Assembly: GCA_037501455.1 (NCBI GenBank)
Contig: CM074862.1
Span: forward strand, 60,419,501-60,483,500
Reading direction: 5' to 3'
DNA length: 64,000 nt
Source of the DNA: Lantana camara
Taxonomy: Eukaryota; Streptophyta; Magnoliopsida; Lamiales; Verbenaceae
Under the pieces are notes generated by a model, which made no database searches, was not told the DNA's origin, and saw nothing but the letters and a program-made list of their open reading frames with translations. The position numbers and the translations under genes were made by a program. Shown here piece after piece: positions 49,101 to 59,436 of the stretch; position 1 is the stretch's first letter, and each line of letters starts with the position of its first letter.

Positions 49101-49609
49101 TATGCTATGCTCTCTACATATTTATGGTGTGGGTGTGCGTTAGCCCCCCCTCACTCAGTCGAGTTTCGACTGACCCCTTCCGTTTAACACTTTAGTTGCA
49201 GGTTTCTCGAGCTAGGCGGGGAAGTGCGTCGGTCGTGTCGTACTTTCGGGTTTAGGTCGAGTCGGCATATTTACCTGCTGCATTTTTATCACTTTTATGA
49301 ATTGTATTTGAATTCTAATTATGTCTTATGGAGAATTATGAACTTTTGATGTATATACTTGACCTATTTTGGGCCATCAGGCCGTTATATATGTTAGTAT
49401 AGAGCTCTTTTTCTATCCTTTTGTTGTTCCTTCCGCATTCTTATCTGTTTGTTTTGCGCGCTATGTTCGAGTTTTTGCCCCGCTTAGCCTAGTGTGTGAG
49501 TGTAGGTTCCCGTTCGCTTAGACTTGGGCTCATGTATGGAAATCCATTTCATATGTGGGTTCGGGTTTAGGTGCGGGGGATGTGGTGGCCCACCGTTCCT
49601 GGCGCTACA
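46123..49609 (+). repeat. 5' LTR of element A
   Basis: 3487 bp, TGTGACACCCCGAC...GGCGCTACA. It contains the GGAGGCTAACATGTACTTAGC block (~46780), one CTCCCC/GGGGAG palindrome (47672-47688), the hairpin TCAGTCGA/TCGACTGA (49155-49173) and two candidate introns. Short open frames inside it recur in the 3' LTR only because the LTRs are copies. Confidence 0.96.
47219..49201 (+). other. Candidate two-intron region in A's 5' LTR
   Basis: Donor GTAAGC at 47219; acceptor TTCTTTTGTTTCAG ending at 48313; an 82-nt candidate exon 48314-48395; donor TTCAAG|GTGAGG at 48396; acceptor CTTTAGTTGCAG ending at 49201. This gives introns of 1095 and 806 nt. It is consensus-based and parallel to D, B and K. Confidence 0.5.
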
Positions 49610-49617
49610 TCTTAAAG

Positions 49618-49629
49618 TGGTATCAGAGC
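49618..49629 (+). promoter_or_regulatory. Primer-binding site of element A
   Basis: TGGTATCAGAGC, 8 bp after the 5' LTR end; it pairs with initiator-Met tRNA. Confidence 0.95.
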
Positions 49630-49653
49630 TCTCGGTTGCAAAACCGAAGCTCT
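49625..49653 (+). other. PBS-overlapping stem-loop with GCAA loop, element A
   Basis: AGAGCT pairs with AGCTCT and TCGGTT with AACCGA around a GCAA loop, 12 pairs in all with one unpaired C between the stems. The 5' arm is the end of the primer-binding site. Confidence 0.78.
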
Positions 49654-49803
49654 AGGGTCGTGTTGGTTTGTCTAGGCCGTTCGGATTAGGACAATGTGGT
49701 TACGTGCATCTATGTGCCTCATTTACTTGAATTTCTATGAATCGTGCACATGATCATGTACTAACCGCACGCATGTATATTGGAATTCTTTGGACTTTGT
49801 AGG

Positions 49804-50715
49804 ATGCCTCCGAGAAGAGATCATCATCGTGACAGGTCTCCGGGTCGTAGACACCACCGGGATCGTTCCTCACAAGCCGAGAACAACATGGAACCTGAGG
49901 GATTTATGGCAAGATTATGTGCATATTTGGATACTCGGTATCGCCAGAATACACCTCCGGTTGTCAATCACGAAGGAGGACAAGTCACTCACATTCTACG
50001 GGAGTTCAGGAATCAGAACCCCCCCAAGTTTGAAGGTGGGAATGATATCCAAGCCGAGGAGTGGCTAATTCAAATAGAGAGAATTTGGGAATTGATACCG
50101 TGTGAATTGGTTGAGAAGGCAAGGTGCACCCTCACGATGGTGCAAGGTCAGGCTTATAGTTGGTGGATTAGCATCCGAGCCCGTTTGGATGCCGCCGGTG
50201 ATGAGATTAATTGGGAAACATTCACTCGGGAGTTTCGTAACAAGTACATTCCAATCGCCGCTAGGGACCGAAGACTCCAAGAGTTCATGGACTTGAAACA
50301 AGGTGAGAAGACGGTCACCGAATACATTGATGAGTTCGACCGTTTGTCAAGATATGCTCCCAACATTGCCAACGATGACCGCCACAAGGCTTTGAAGTTT
50401 CTTCGAGGTTTAAGAGAAGATATGAAGGATGCACTCGAAGCGGTTGATACCGACACTTGGGCGTTAGTCACCGAGAAGGCTTTGAAAGTGGAAGATCGAG
50501 TTGTTGCTAGGAGGAGGAGGACTTCTCAGGCCGTACAGGGTTCTAGCTCGGGAGGTCAGAACAAATATGGAAAGAGGCCAGCTTACCAAGCTTTTGCATC
50601 CGCAAAGGCTCAAAACAAGCAATTCAAGCCAACTGGACAAAAGGCTCAACCTCTAGCACTACCGGCACCACCTCAAGTCCAATGCAAATATTGCAAGGGT
50701 AATCAACTTGTTTAA
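49804..50715 (+). CDS. gag: Gag of element A (ends early)
   Basis: 303 residues. An arginine/histidine-rich start (about 1-25) is followed by the retrotransposon Gag domain (about 75-200; AEEWLIQIERIWELIP, FMDLKQGEKTVTEY, RLSRYAPNIAND) and a basic linker with CKYCKGN, the first cysteines of zinc knuckle 1. A TAA at 50713 ends it inside the knuckle; the frame continues afterwards with the intact second knuckle, CYGCGLPDHMLNQC. Gag forms the cytoplasmic particle that packages element RNA. A truncated Gag without a working knuckle pair may assemble but should bind RNA less well; that is inference. Close relatives: E's gag and B's gag. Confidence 0.85.
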   Translation: MPPRRDHHRDRSPGRRHHRDRSSQAENNMEPEGFMARLCAYLDTRYRQNTPPVVNHEGGQVTHILREFRNQNPPKFEGGNDIQAEEWLIQIERIWELIPCELVEKARCTLTMVQGQAYSWWISIRARLDAAGDEINWETFTREFRNKYIPIAARDRRLQEFMDLKQGEKTVTEYIDEFDRLSRYAPNIANDDRHKALKFLRGLREDMKDALEAVDTDTWALVTEKALKVEDRVVARRRRTSQAVQGSSSGGQNKYGKRPAYQAFASAKAQNKQFKPTGQKAQPLALPAPPQVQCKYCKGNQLV

Positions 50716-50754
50716 AATTGTTTCAAACTTCACAAGAGGTGCTACGGTTGTGGT

Positions 50755-51534
50755 TTGCCAGATCACATGCTTAATCAATGCCCGAACAAAAGGCCAGGAC
50801 AGGCAGCGGGGAACAATCAGAGGCCCGCAATTCAGGCTAGAGCTTATGCACTCGGGGCCGAGGAAGAGGAAGCTGCAGATCTTGATCCTAATGCCGTGAT
50901 TGAAGGTACCGTAAGCATTCATGGCACTACATTTCATGCATTGTTCGATCCCGGGGCATCTCATTCCTTTATTTCTCGGGATCTTGCTTCTTCGTTGTGC
51001 TTGCCTGTTACCCTCTGTGCGCATGATTATGTGGTTAGTTCGCCTCTTGGCGGTAGTCTTGTTACTTGCAGGATTTATCGGGGTTGTCCAGTGAGTTTTG
51101 AAGATAGGGTTTTTCTCGCCGATTTGATTGAGATGCCGATGAAGAGGTATGGCGTAATCCTAGGAATGGATTGGTTATCTGAACATGGGGCTCAGATGGA
51201 TTGTCGGGAGAAGAAAGTTTCTTTTGGTTCAGTGGTGTTTAAGGGCGAGAAGGTGAAGTCAAGCCCATTTATTTCTTTCGTTGAGGCGAGTAAACTGGTC
51301 CGGGACGGTGCGACAGGTTTCGTGGCCTATCTTTTGAATAGACCGAAGGATCAGGCTAAACTTGAGGAGACGGAGGTCGTGCAGGAGTATGCCAATGTAT
51401 TCCCTGAGACATTGGGTTCTTTGCCACTCGATAGGGACATCGAGTTCGTAATCGACCTTTATCCCGGAGCAGAGCCTTTTTCGAAGACTCCCTACAGAAT
51501 GGCTCCCGCAGAGTTAAAGGAGTTAAAGACGTAG
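50755..51534 (+). pseudogene. pol: Zinc knuckle 2, protease and RT start of element A
   Basis: In frame with gag. It opens in the second CCHC knuckle. The protease has ALFDPGASHSFISRDL around 50935-50985, then a flap-like [15 protein letters not shown] (~51135). It runs into the N-terminal RT segment (DVFPE-like NVFPETLGSLPLDRDIEFVIDL, then MAPAELKELK) and ends at a TAG at 51532. The initiating ATG of this open frame is internal to the ancestral protein and not a real start. Confidence 0.85.
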
Positions 51535-54057
51535 CTTGATGAGCTTCTAGCTTGCGGTTACATTCGTCCGAGCATTTCTCCATGGGGTGCTCCCGTTCTA
51601 TTTGTAAAGAAGAAGGATGGAACGCTACGAATGTGTATAGACTATCGTGAGTTGAATAGGATGACCGTGAAGAACAAATACCCTTTACCTCACATCGAGG
51701 AGTTATTTGATATTCTGCAAGGCTCAAAAGTCTACTCCAAGTTAGATTTGAGGCAAGGTTATTATCAGCTGCGGATTAGGGAGGAAGATATTCCGAAGAC
51801 TGGTTTTAACACAAGATATGGGCACTTTGAATTTGTTGTCATGCCATTTGGATTAACCAACGCTCCAGCCGTTTTTATGGACATGATGCACCGAGTGTTC
51901 AGGCCTTTTCTTGACAAGTTCGTGGTGATCTTTATAGACGACATTCTGGTGTATTCAAGGTCGGCTGAAGAGCATGCCCAACATCTACGGATCGTCTTGG
52001 AAACTTTGAGGGAACATAAGTTGTATGCAAAGTTCAGCAAGTGCGAATTCTGGATCGACCGAGTTATGTTTTTGGGGCATATAATTTCAGGTGATGGGAT
52101 TGAAGTTGATCCATCTAAGGTTGAGTCCGTGCTTCGTTGGGAGAGACCGAAAAATGTCTCAGAGATCCGAAGTTTTCTTGGGTTGGCCGGTTACTACCGT
52201 AGATTTGTTAAGGATTTCTCTAAAATTGCCGCCCCGTTGACTCGCTTAACTAAAAAGATAGTGAAATTTGAATGGGATGATAAGTGTGAGGCGAGTTTTC
52301 AGACGTTGAAGGTGAAATTGACTTTGGCACCAGTTCTTACCCTACACGAGGGTACCGAGGGTTACGCAGTTTATACAGATGCTTCGAAAGAGGGTCTTGG
52401 TTGTGTTTTGATGCAGCACGGTAGAGTGGTAGCTTATGCTTCACGAAAGTTGAAGGAGCATGAGAAGAATTACCCTACCCACGATCTCGAATTAGCTGCG
52501 GTTGTATTCACTTTGATGAAGTGGCGACACTACCTCTACGGTGCAACGTTCGAGGTGTTTACGGATCACCAAAGCCTCAAGTATCTCTTTTCTCAGAAAG
52601 ATTTGAATGTAAGACAGAGGCGTTGGATGGAGTTATTAGAGGATTACGATTGCACCATTCAGTACCATCCAGGTAAAGCAAACGTGGTTTCCGATGCCTT
52701 GAGTAGAAAGGCGAATGTGGCTAATTTGGAAGCAGGTTCTTCAAGTTTGGGTTCAGAGATCTTGGTTTCAGGAACTTGGTTGGCCAATCTTACAGTAATA
52801 CCAGATTTGAAACAGCAGTTGTTGGAAGCTCAGAATTCAGATGTGGAAATTCAAAAGTTGGTAACTCGTTCTAAGGATGATCCGAATTCTAAGTTTGGGA
52901 TTGATGATTCCGGATTGTTAAGGTTTGAAGCAAGAATATGTGTTCCAGAAGAGCTCAAGAGGATTATACTTGAGGAGGCACATCGCTCGAGGTACTCGAT
53001 TCATCCGGGAGGTACTAAGATGTATCGGGACCTGAAAGAGAAATTCTGGTGGAATGGCATGAAAAGGGACGTCGCGAACTTCGTGAAGCGGTGTCTAACG
53101 TGTCAAAAGGTGAAGGCAGAGCACCAGAAGCCGGGAGGAACTCTCCAACCACTTCCTATTCCCGAGTGGAAGTGGGAGCAAGTGACGATGGACTTCGTGT
53201 CCGGCTTGCCTAGAGTTAGAGGAGGGTTTGATGGAATATGGGTAATTGTGGACAGATTTACTAAGTCTGCCCATTTCCTCAAGGTTCGGATGTCTGAGAA
53301 AGTTCCTAAGCTAGCCGAATTGTACGTTCGGGAGATTGTAAGGTTACATGGAGTTCCGGCTAGTATTGTTTCGGATCGGGATCCACGGTTTACTTCGATC
53401 TTTTGGCAGAATCTTCAGAAGTGTTTGGGCACTAAGCTCAAGTTTAGCACAGCTTCGCATCCTCAGATAGACGGCCAATCTGAAAGGCTAATTCAGTACT
53501 TAGAGGATATGCTCAGAACGTGTGCTTTGGACTTCCAAGATAAGTGGGATGAGCACCTACCTTTGGTTGAGTTTGCTTACAATAACAGCTTTCAGGGTTC
53601 GATTAAGATGGCTCCGTACGAGGCACTTTACGGAAGAAAGTGCAGGTCTCCTCTATTTTGGGACATTGAGGATTGGAGGTGGACCGAAGAGAATAAGCTC
53701 GAGAGAGCCGAGTCTAAGGAAAAGATTGCCGATACTATTGAGAAAGTTCATAAGATTAGGCAAAGAATGAGAGCAGCTCAGGCCCGTCAAAAGAGTTACG
53801 CCGATAAGAGAAGAAGGCCCTTCAAGTTCGAAGTCGGAGATAGAGTCTTTTTGAAGGCGTCTCCTAGGAAAGGCTTCACTCGTATAGGTAAAGGTGGAAA
53901 GCTTACTCCTCGTTACCTTGGGCCATTTGAGATTTTGGAAAGAATCGGAGAAACGGCGTACAGATTGGATTTACCGCCGAGTATGACCGGGATACATAAT
54001 GTTTTCATATCTCTCAACTCCGCAAGTATTATCCCGATGAGTCAACTATCCTTCTAG
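51535..54057 (+). pseudogene. pol: RT, RNase H and integrase of element A
   Basis: Open for 840 codons after the TAG. Counting from the methionine at 51631: RT with [10 protein letters not shown] (1-11) and catalytic FIDDILVYS (101-109); thumb [12 protein letters not shown]; RNase H with [10 protein letters not shown] (Asp ~250); integrase zinc site His451, His458, Cys488, Cys491; integrase core Asp521, Asp582 and Glu618, the last two separated by exactly 35 residues; and the GPY/F-like module (RYLGPFEIL). All visible catalytic residues are intact. Near 54006 one base is missing, so the frame leaves the chromodomain-like tail, which is encoded in the next frame up to 54266. The best-preserved enzymatic region in the window. 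Confidence 0.92.
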
Positions 54058-54258
54058 TTGAAGAGGTTCAGTTAGAGCCGGATTTAACAATAGAAAAGCA
54101 TCCGGTTGCAATTCAGGATCGGAAGATGCAAGATTTGAGAAACCGACAGATTCCTTTGGTCAGGGTACTTTGGAGGGATCAGAAATCCGAGGAATCGACT
54201 TGGGAAACCGAGGAGAAAATGAGAAGGTTATATCCGGAGTTGTTTGAGAACTCGAGTC

Positions 54259-54276
54259 GGACTTGAGGGCAAGTCC
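54259..54276 (+). other. PPT-proximal hairpin of element A
   Basis: Arms GGACTTG (54259-54265) and CAAGTCC (54270-54276) with a 4-nt loop AGGG. The pol stop codon TGA (54264-54266) lies at the stem-loop junction. Confidence 0.75.
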
Positions 54277-54281
54277 TTTTT

Positions 54282-54294
54282 AAGGGGGGAGGAT
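54282..54294 (+). promoter_or_regulatory. Polypurine tract of element A
   Basis: AAGGGGGGAGGAT directly before the 3' LTR. Confidence 0.9.
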
Positions 54295-57200
54295 TGTGAC
54301 ACCCCGACTCCGCGACCGTACAGGTATGACGTATGTGCGCAATTTAATTTATTTTAATTTCATTTTTAATTTTTGCATTTAATTGATTTATATTTTATTA
54401 TTTGAAATTCTTATATGAATTATTTGAATTATATGAAATATTTTAATTATATGTCGAAATTTGCCTCAAGTGATTATGATATGAATTTTATGAATTTATG
54501 ATATGTGAATTTAATTCCCGAACAAGCTAATTTCGTGAATTATGTGATTTATATGAATTAAGGACTTAATTGTGCAATTTTAATTAATATTGGACTTAAT
54601 CGAAAAGTTGAATTGGACTTATTTGACACTTTTTAATAGTATTGGACTTAATTGAAAAATAACCTTTTTAATAAAAATTTGACTTATTTTAATTCCTTAA
54701 AAAATTTTGTTTTATTTTATTTATTTATTTTATTTTAATTTATTTATTAATTCTTGAATTTTGAATTTCATTATTGGAATGACATGCTCTTTTGTTGAAA
54801 TGTGATGCGTTCGTGTTCGATTTGAGATCGAAATTTCGTGCCGTTTTAATATGTTGGAGTTTTATGAGTCGTGAACTTGAATATGTGCTCGTTATGTGTT
54901 TTCGGGTTTATTTGTTGGGTTTTCGGGACTCGTTTTGTTGGAGTAACCTAAAGGAGGCTAACATGTACTTAGCGCACCTTGGGTTCCGGGTAGTGTAACT
55001 TGAGCTCGGGAATTCGAATTCGAATTCCGTCACCTCCGCTGAACTCGTTTCGACGATTCGAGTGCAATGGATCAGGCCTTGTAATTTTTCGACCTGATTT
55101 GATACACCGAAATCAGCCCGTAACTTCGTCTCGCGCTCATATGACCACCTTTCACCATTTTGCACATAAGTCCCTCAATTCTTGGCCAATTGCCCTCAAA
55201 CCTGGACCCACACTCCACTAACTCAGTCCTTTATGACTTTTTGCTGCCTTAATCTCGATCCATACACAAGAAAGGAGAGGAAAATCTGAACTTTGGAGCA
55301 GCAGCAGTGAATTCCCGTCACTATTCACACCTTGAAGAGATTGAGCTCTAATCTTCATTTTCCTTCATCATCTTCAAGGGGTAAGCTTGTAATTGATATG
55401 TACATGATTAAGTGGTCATTTTAATCCAAGAAAATCTGATTTTCATCCTTGTTTGATATAGTTTTGATTCAAGACATGAATAGTTAGGTTTTTGCTCCAT
55501 TTTTGAATTCCATCTCTTTCCTTGGTGTTTCTCTTGAATTGAGGCTATAAACTTGATCTCTTGTGCTCCATTTATTGTTGATTACAGCTGACTTGGGTGG
55601 TAGTTGTGATTTGGGTGAGATACCATTAATTTACTTGAGTTTTTGTTGAGTTATAAGCATGAGTTGGTGTCTTTTTCCTTTCCTCAACTGTTGCTGTTCG
55701 TTTTCAGCTGGTATGATGATGTTTTTGTGCTGATATGCTGCCATATTTGCTGCCTTTTCATGCCTTGTTGTTGTGGTTGAGATCTGGTATGAGAAGCAGG
55801 GCATAACAGGGCTGAAATTACCTCTTTTCTGCATCTGAACTGTCTCCCCTGGGCGGGGAGGTGACTCTGCAACCGAAGTGTTTTAAATTGTTTCCCAGCT
55901 TTGCATGAATTATAAAAACTGGTTGTTGCATGCTGTCCGTGACCTTAATACTTGGATTTTTGCATGATGCATGGATTGTTTCCAATGGTTTCCTATTTTT
56001 GCATGATAATTGATGGAAGTGCAGGGTGGTTAACGTGAGCAATGCATTGCCTAACTTAATGGAACTTTGCATGGACTTTACATGCATGAGAAGGATTTTA
56101 ATTGTTTGTTTTTGGGGCTGCAATACGTGTATATATATTTAGATAGATATATATATATATATTATGATATATATATTATGTTATTTGATTTATTAAATGA
56201 ATTTAAATGATTTAATTTGAGGTTTTAAATTAAATATGGCTCTATGAATTCTTATGTATGACATGTGTAATCTAAATTTGATTTTATGATTTAAATTATT
56301 TGTTATATTTTAGGAATTACATTTATGAATTTATTGGATACGGTTCGTACGTGGTTTGAATTTAAATGACCTAAATGATTCATTTTTACATTTCATATGC
56401 ATTCGTTTCATACATATGCGTTTCCGAGCGTCTAAGTGGTACATATTTGAGTCTAAGTCTCGGGTCTTGCGTTCTTTTGTTTCAGAGCCTCTTCAAGAAG
56501 TTAAAGAGCCCGAGGTTTAGGTCCAGTTGCTTCTTTTGTCCGATTTTCACTCCGCTTCCACTTCAAGGTGAGGGTTAGGATCTTTTCTTTTAGATAAGTG
56601 ACCTATGGCTTTTATGTTATTGATTTCCTATCCCGCATGTGACTATATATGTATTATATGGTTAAATACGAATGCTTATGATACGTTTATGATTTTATGA
56701 ATCCCCTTTTTCGAATTTATGAAAACGGTATAAGTATGGGCATATATGAGCTTATAATTTTGAATCCTTTGTACGTTTCCTTTATGATTCAGCGAGTTGT
56801 GCCCTGAAAGATGGGTTATTGGCATGTTTCTTATGAATCCGGGCCCAGGGATTGTGGGTAAGGACGCCCGGTACGGCAAGGGCCGTCGGGTTAAGCCTGT
56901 GCACATCCCATTTGAGGTGGTGGCGTGCGACTCTTGGAGGTTGAGAAGGCGCTATTACCTTGAGCCCTCGGTGAATAACCGGGGAAGGCATATCGTGGGT
57001 TAGCTACCCCGTATGTATATAGAATCCATATGGGTTGAGAGGGTTTGATTCCCGATCACCAAGGCGTTGAGGAGTTTTGAATTTATGAATTCTTATGTAT
57101 TTATGATTTGTATGAGGAGTTGAGGAGGTCCGTACTCGCCGGACGTTTATGTTTCTTTTATGTTTTGGTGGTTGTGAAACGAGTTAGGATTTTCTTGGTA

Positions 57201-57781
57201 TTATATGTATGTTTTAAAAATGATTTGGTATGAAAAACCCCAACTCGGTTCATGATCGACCCCTTTTGATTTTATGCTATGCTCTCTACATATTTATGGT
57301 GTGGGTGTGCGTTAGCCCCCCCTCACTCAGTCGAGTTTCGACTGACCCCTTCCGTTTAACACTTTAGTTGCAGGTTTCTCGAGCTAGGCGGGGAAGTGCG
57401 TCGGTCGTGTCGTACTTTCGGGTTTAGGTCGAGTCGGCATATTTACCTGCTGCATTTTGATCACTTTTATGAATTGTATTTGAATTCTAATTATGTCTTA
57501 TGGAGAATTATGAACTTTTGATGTATATACTTGACCTATTTTGGGCCATCAGGCCGTTATATATGTTAGTATAGAGCTCTTTTTCGATCCTTTTGTTGTT
57601 CCTTCCACATTCTTATCTGTTTGTTTTGCGCGCTCTGTTCGAGTTTTAGCCCCGCTTAGCCTAGTGTGTGAGTGTAGGTTCCCGTTCGCTTAGACTTGGG
57701 CTCATGTATGGAAATCCATTTCATATGTGGGTTCGGGTTTAGGTGCGGGGGATGTGGTGGCCCACCGTTCCGGGCGCTACA
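54295..57781 (+). repeat. 3' LTR of element A
   Basis: 3487 bp, the same length as the 5' LTR and without visible indels. The hairpin TCAGTCGA/TCGACTGA is at 57327-57345. Confidence 0.96.
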
Positions 57782-58808
57782 TACGTGGTCTTATATGTAT
57801 ATATATAATTATGCATGCATGAAGTGTTTAAATGGTCTATTTCTAATATGATAGTATGTATTAATTATTTTATATGAATTTATGGAATTTAATTGACACC
57901 TCTTTCGTGTTCACTTCTATCTAAATGATTTGAATGCCTTTGTTTTGTCTATTTCTTAAATATGAACTTGTTATATTATATGTAATAATGTTCGTATGAA
58001 GTCGGTAGATTGAATTGTTGGGTGATTTCGATGTTTTATACGCGGATATGACCTTAATTGCCTCGCAAGCCCTTATATGTACCTGTACACAAGAATACTT
58101 CGCTTATTCGATTCGTGTAATATCTTCTTGCCTTTCTTATGATATAAATGAATTGTTAACATGTTATATGTCTCATGAAATATATGGAATTAATGGATAT
58201 GACCTTCATGTATTGATTGAACTTGAATGAATTGCCCGTTTATGTGCTTCTAACGCATTAATTGTACATGTAAACATCTTCATGATATGTTATTGTCTCA
58301 TAGGCACTTCATATCATGTTCATTGCATGCCGTGCGTCATATATGGTTCATTTGGAGTCTTGAGTCTCACGAGCACGTTACTTTGTCCTTTGTACAGTTT
58401 TCTCCAGAGCGGAGATGTGGGGTTCATAGGTTTTCCTCAAGCCTTCTTTTCTTCTTGGTATCGTTCAGTAAGGTGTAACAAGTAGGTTTCTCTACTATTT
58501 AGTTAAATGACCCTATATACTTGCAATATGTAAAGATTTCGGGCAAAATTTATTATATATATATAAAGTCATTTTAAGAGTGAATGATTGTAACATAAAG
58601 CCTTTATTTTATGAACCCTACCAAATATTTTGGCGAGAAATGAATGAATTCAAAGAATGGGGCCCAGGGACTTAGTGTGAGTGGCTATCCGGGGAGGCAT
58701 GGGCCGACGGGGATCCCTCACACTAGTTCCAACCAATGTACGGCGTAACCGGACCTCGTCAGGAGTTAGCGAGGAATGGACGCTGAGTGCCATCTGGGGA
58801 GTCATGTA
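57782..58808 (+). mobile_element. LTR G', second part
   Basis: The continuation of 44503-46122 after A. It has an acceptor-like TCCTTTGTACAG ending at 58397, the GGGCCCAGGGACTTAGTGTGAG block (~58662) and a weakened CCTCG/CGAGG hairpin (58754-58774), closely matching G (32700-33030). It is broken again at 58808 by element F; its end lies outside the window. Confidence 0.78.
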
Positions 58809-59399
58809 TGTAACACCGCGAACGCACGGCGCCATATCCATTGCACTAGAGCCCGAAAAGCTTAACGAAATGGAGAATTCGTACATGCACCAAGCACTAG
58901 CGAACGGGTTCGATTCGTGCAAAATTCAGAGGATCAAACGGGCTTAGAAAAATACAACGTTGGCTTCCTTAGTTTCCTTTCTTCGTTGCGAGTCCGATGC
59001 ATCTTTCGAAATTCAAATCCAAATTCCCGAGCTCAAGCTATGGCCTCCAGAACCCAAGGCGCGCTAAAACAAGTTAGGCCCTCGAGTCCCTAACAAATAA
59101 AACGGTATCAAAACCGTACTAAACGAACTCTAAAATAATAAACGAGCATATAAACAAGTTTGTAAATCACATAATTCATGTATATCAACTTATCACGAAA
59201 CTTAGAATTGATAACGGGATTAAACGGAAAAAAAAACGAGCTGAAAAGGTTCAAAAATGTTTAAAACTTAAACGTAAAGCATATAACGAATATTCAAATA
59301 TTCAAATAAATCACATAATCGCATACTTAATTAAATAAATGCGCACTTAGCACACACGTGATGTTCGTATCCGGAAATCCGAAGAGTCGGGATGTTACA
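58809..59399 (-). repeat. 3' LTR of element F with a 2.57-kb deletion
   Basis: It starts TGTAACACCGCG and ends GGGATGTTACA. It matches 60981-61081 and then jumps to the equivalent of 63651 onward in the right LTR. The junction CGGGT (58905-58909) is present at both ends of the missing segment (61077-61081 and 63651-63655). Confidence 0.88.
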
Positions 59400-59436
59400 A
59401 ACTACCCCCCTTAAAAGGACCTGGTCCTCCAGGTCC
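59400..59436 (-). promoter_or_regulatory. Polypurine tract and PPT-proximal hairpin of element F
   Basis: The tract is at 59400-59412. The hairpin at 59417-59436 has perfect 8-bp arms GGACCTGG/CCAGGTCC with a 4-nt loop, as in E but with one extra loop base. Confidence 0.8.

Larger units (their letters stand above)
49804..54266 (+). pseudogene. gag-pol: gag-pol of element A, lightly broken
   Basis: One continuous Gag-Pol frame from the methionine at 49804 (MPPRRDHHRDRSP) to a stop at 54264-54266. It is interrupted only by a TAA at 50713-50715 in the first zinc knuckle, a TAG at 51532-51534 at the start of RT, and a one-base loss near 54006 that shifts the frame before the chromodomain-like tail. 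The first knuckle also lacks its expected histidine. The tail has VLWRDQKSEESTWE in the shifted frame. I chose 49804 rather than the earlier ATG at 49780 because the other copies share the basic MPxR start. It cannot make full Gag-Pol as it stands. Confidence 0.93.
46123..57781 (+). mobile_element. Element A: complete Ty3/gypsy chromovirus
   Basis: 11,659 bp flanked by a perfect 5-bp target duplication TACGT (46118-46122 and 57782-57786). The two LTRs are both exactly 3487 bp and differ by roughly 35 substitutions by eye (about 1%), so the insertion is recent. It has a primer-binding site, gag, protease, RT, RNase H, integrase, a chromodomain-like tail and a polypurine tract. Very long LTRs with this domain order and tail fit the Tekay/Del chromovirus lineage. 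The polyprotein has two stops and one frameshift. Confidence 0.97.
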
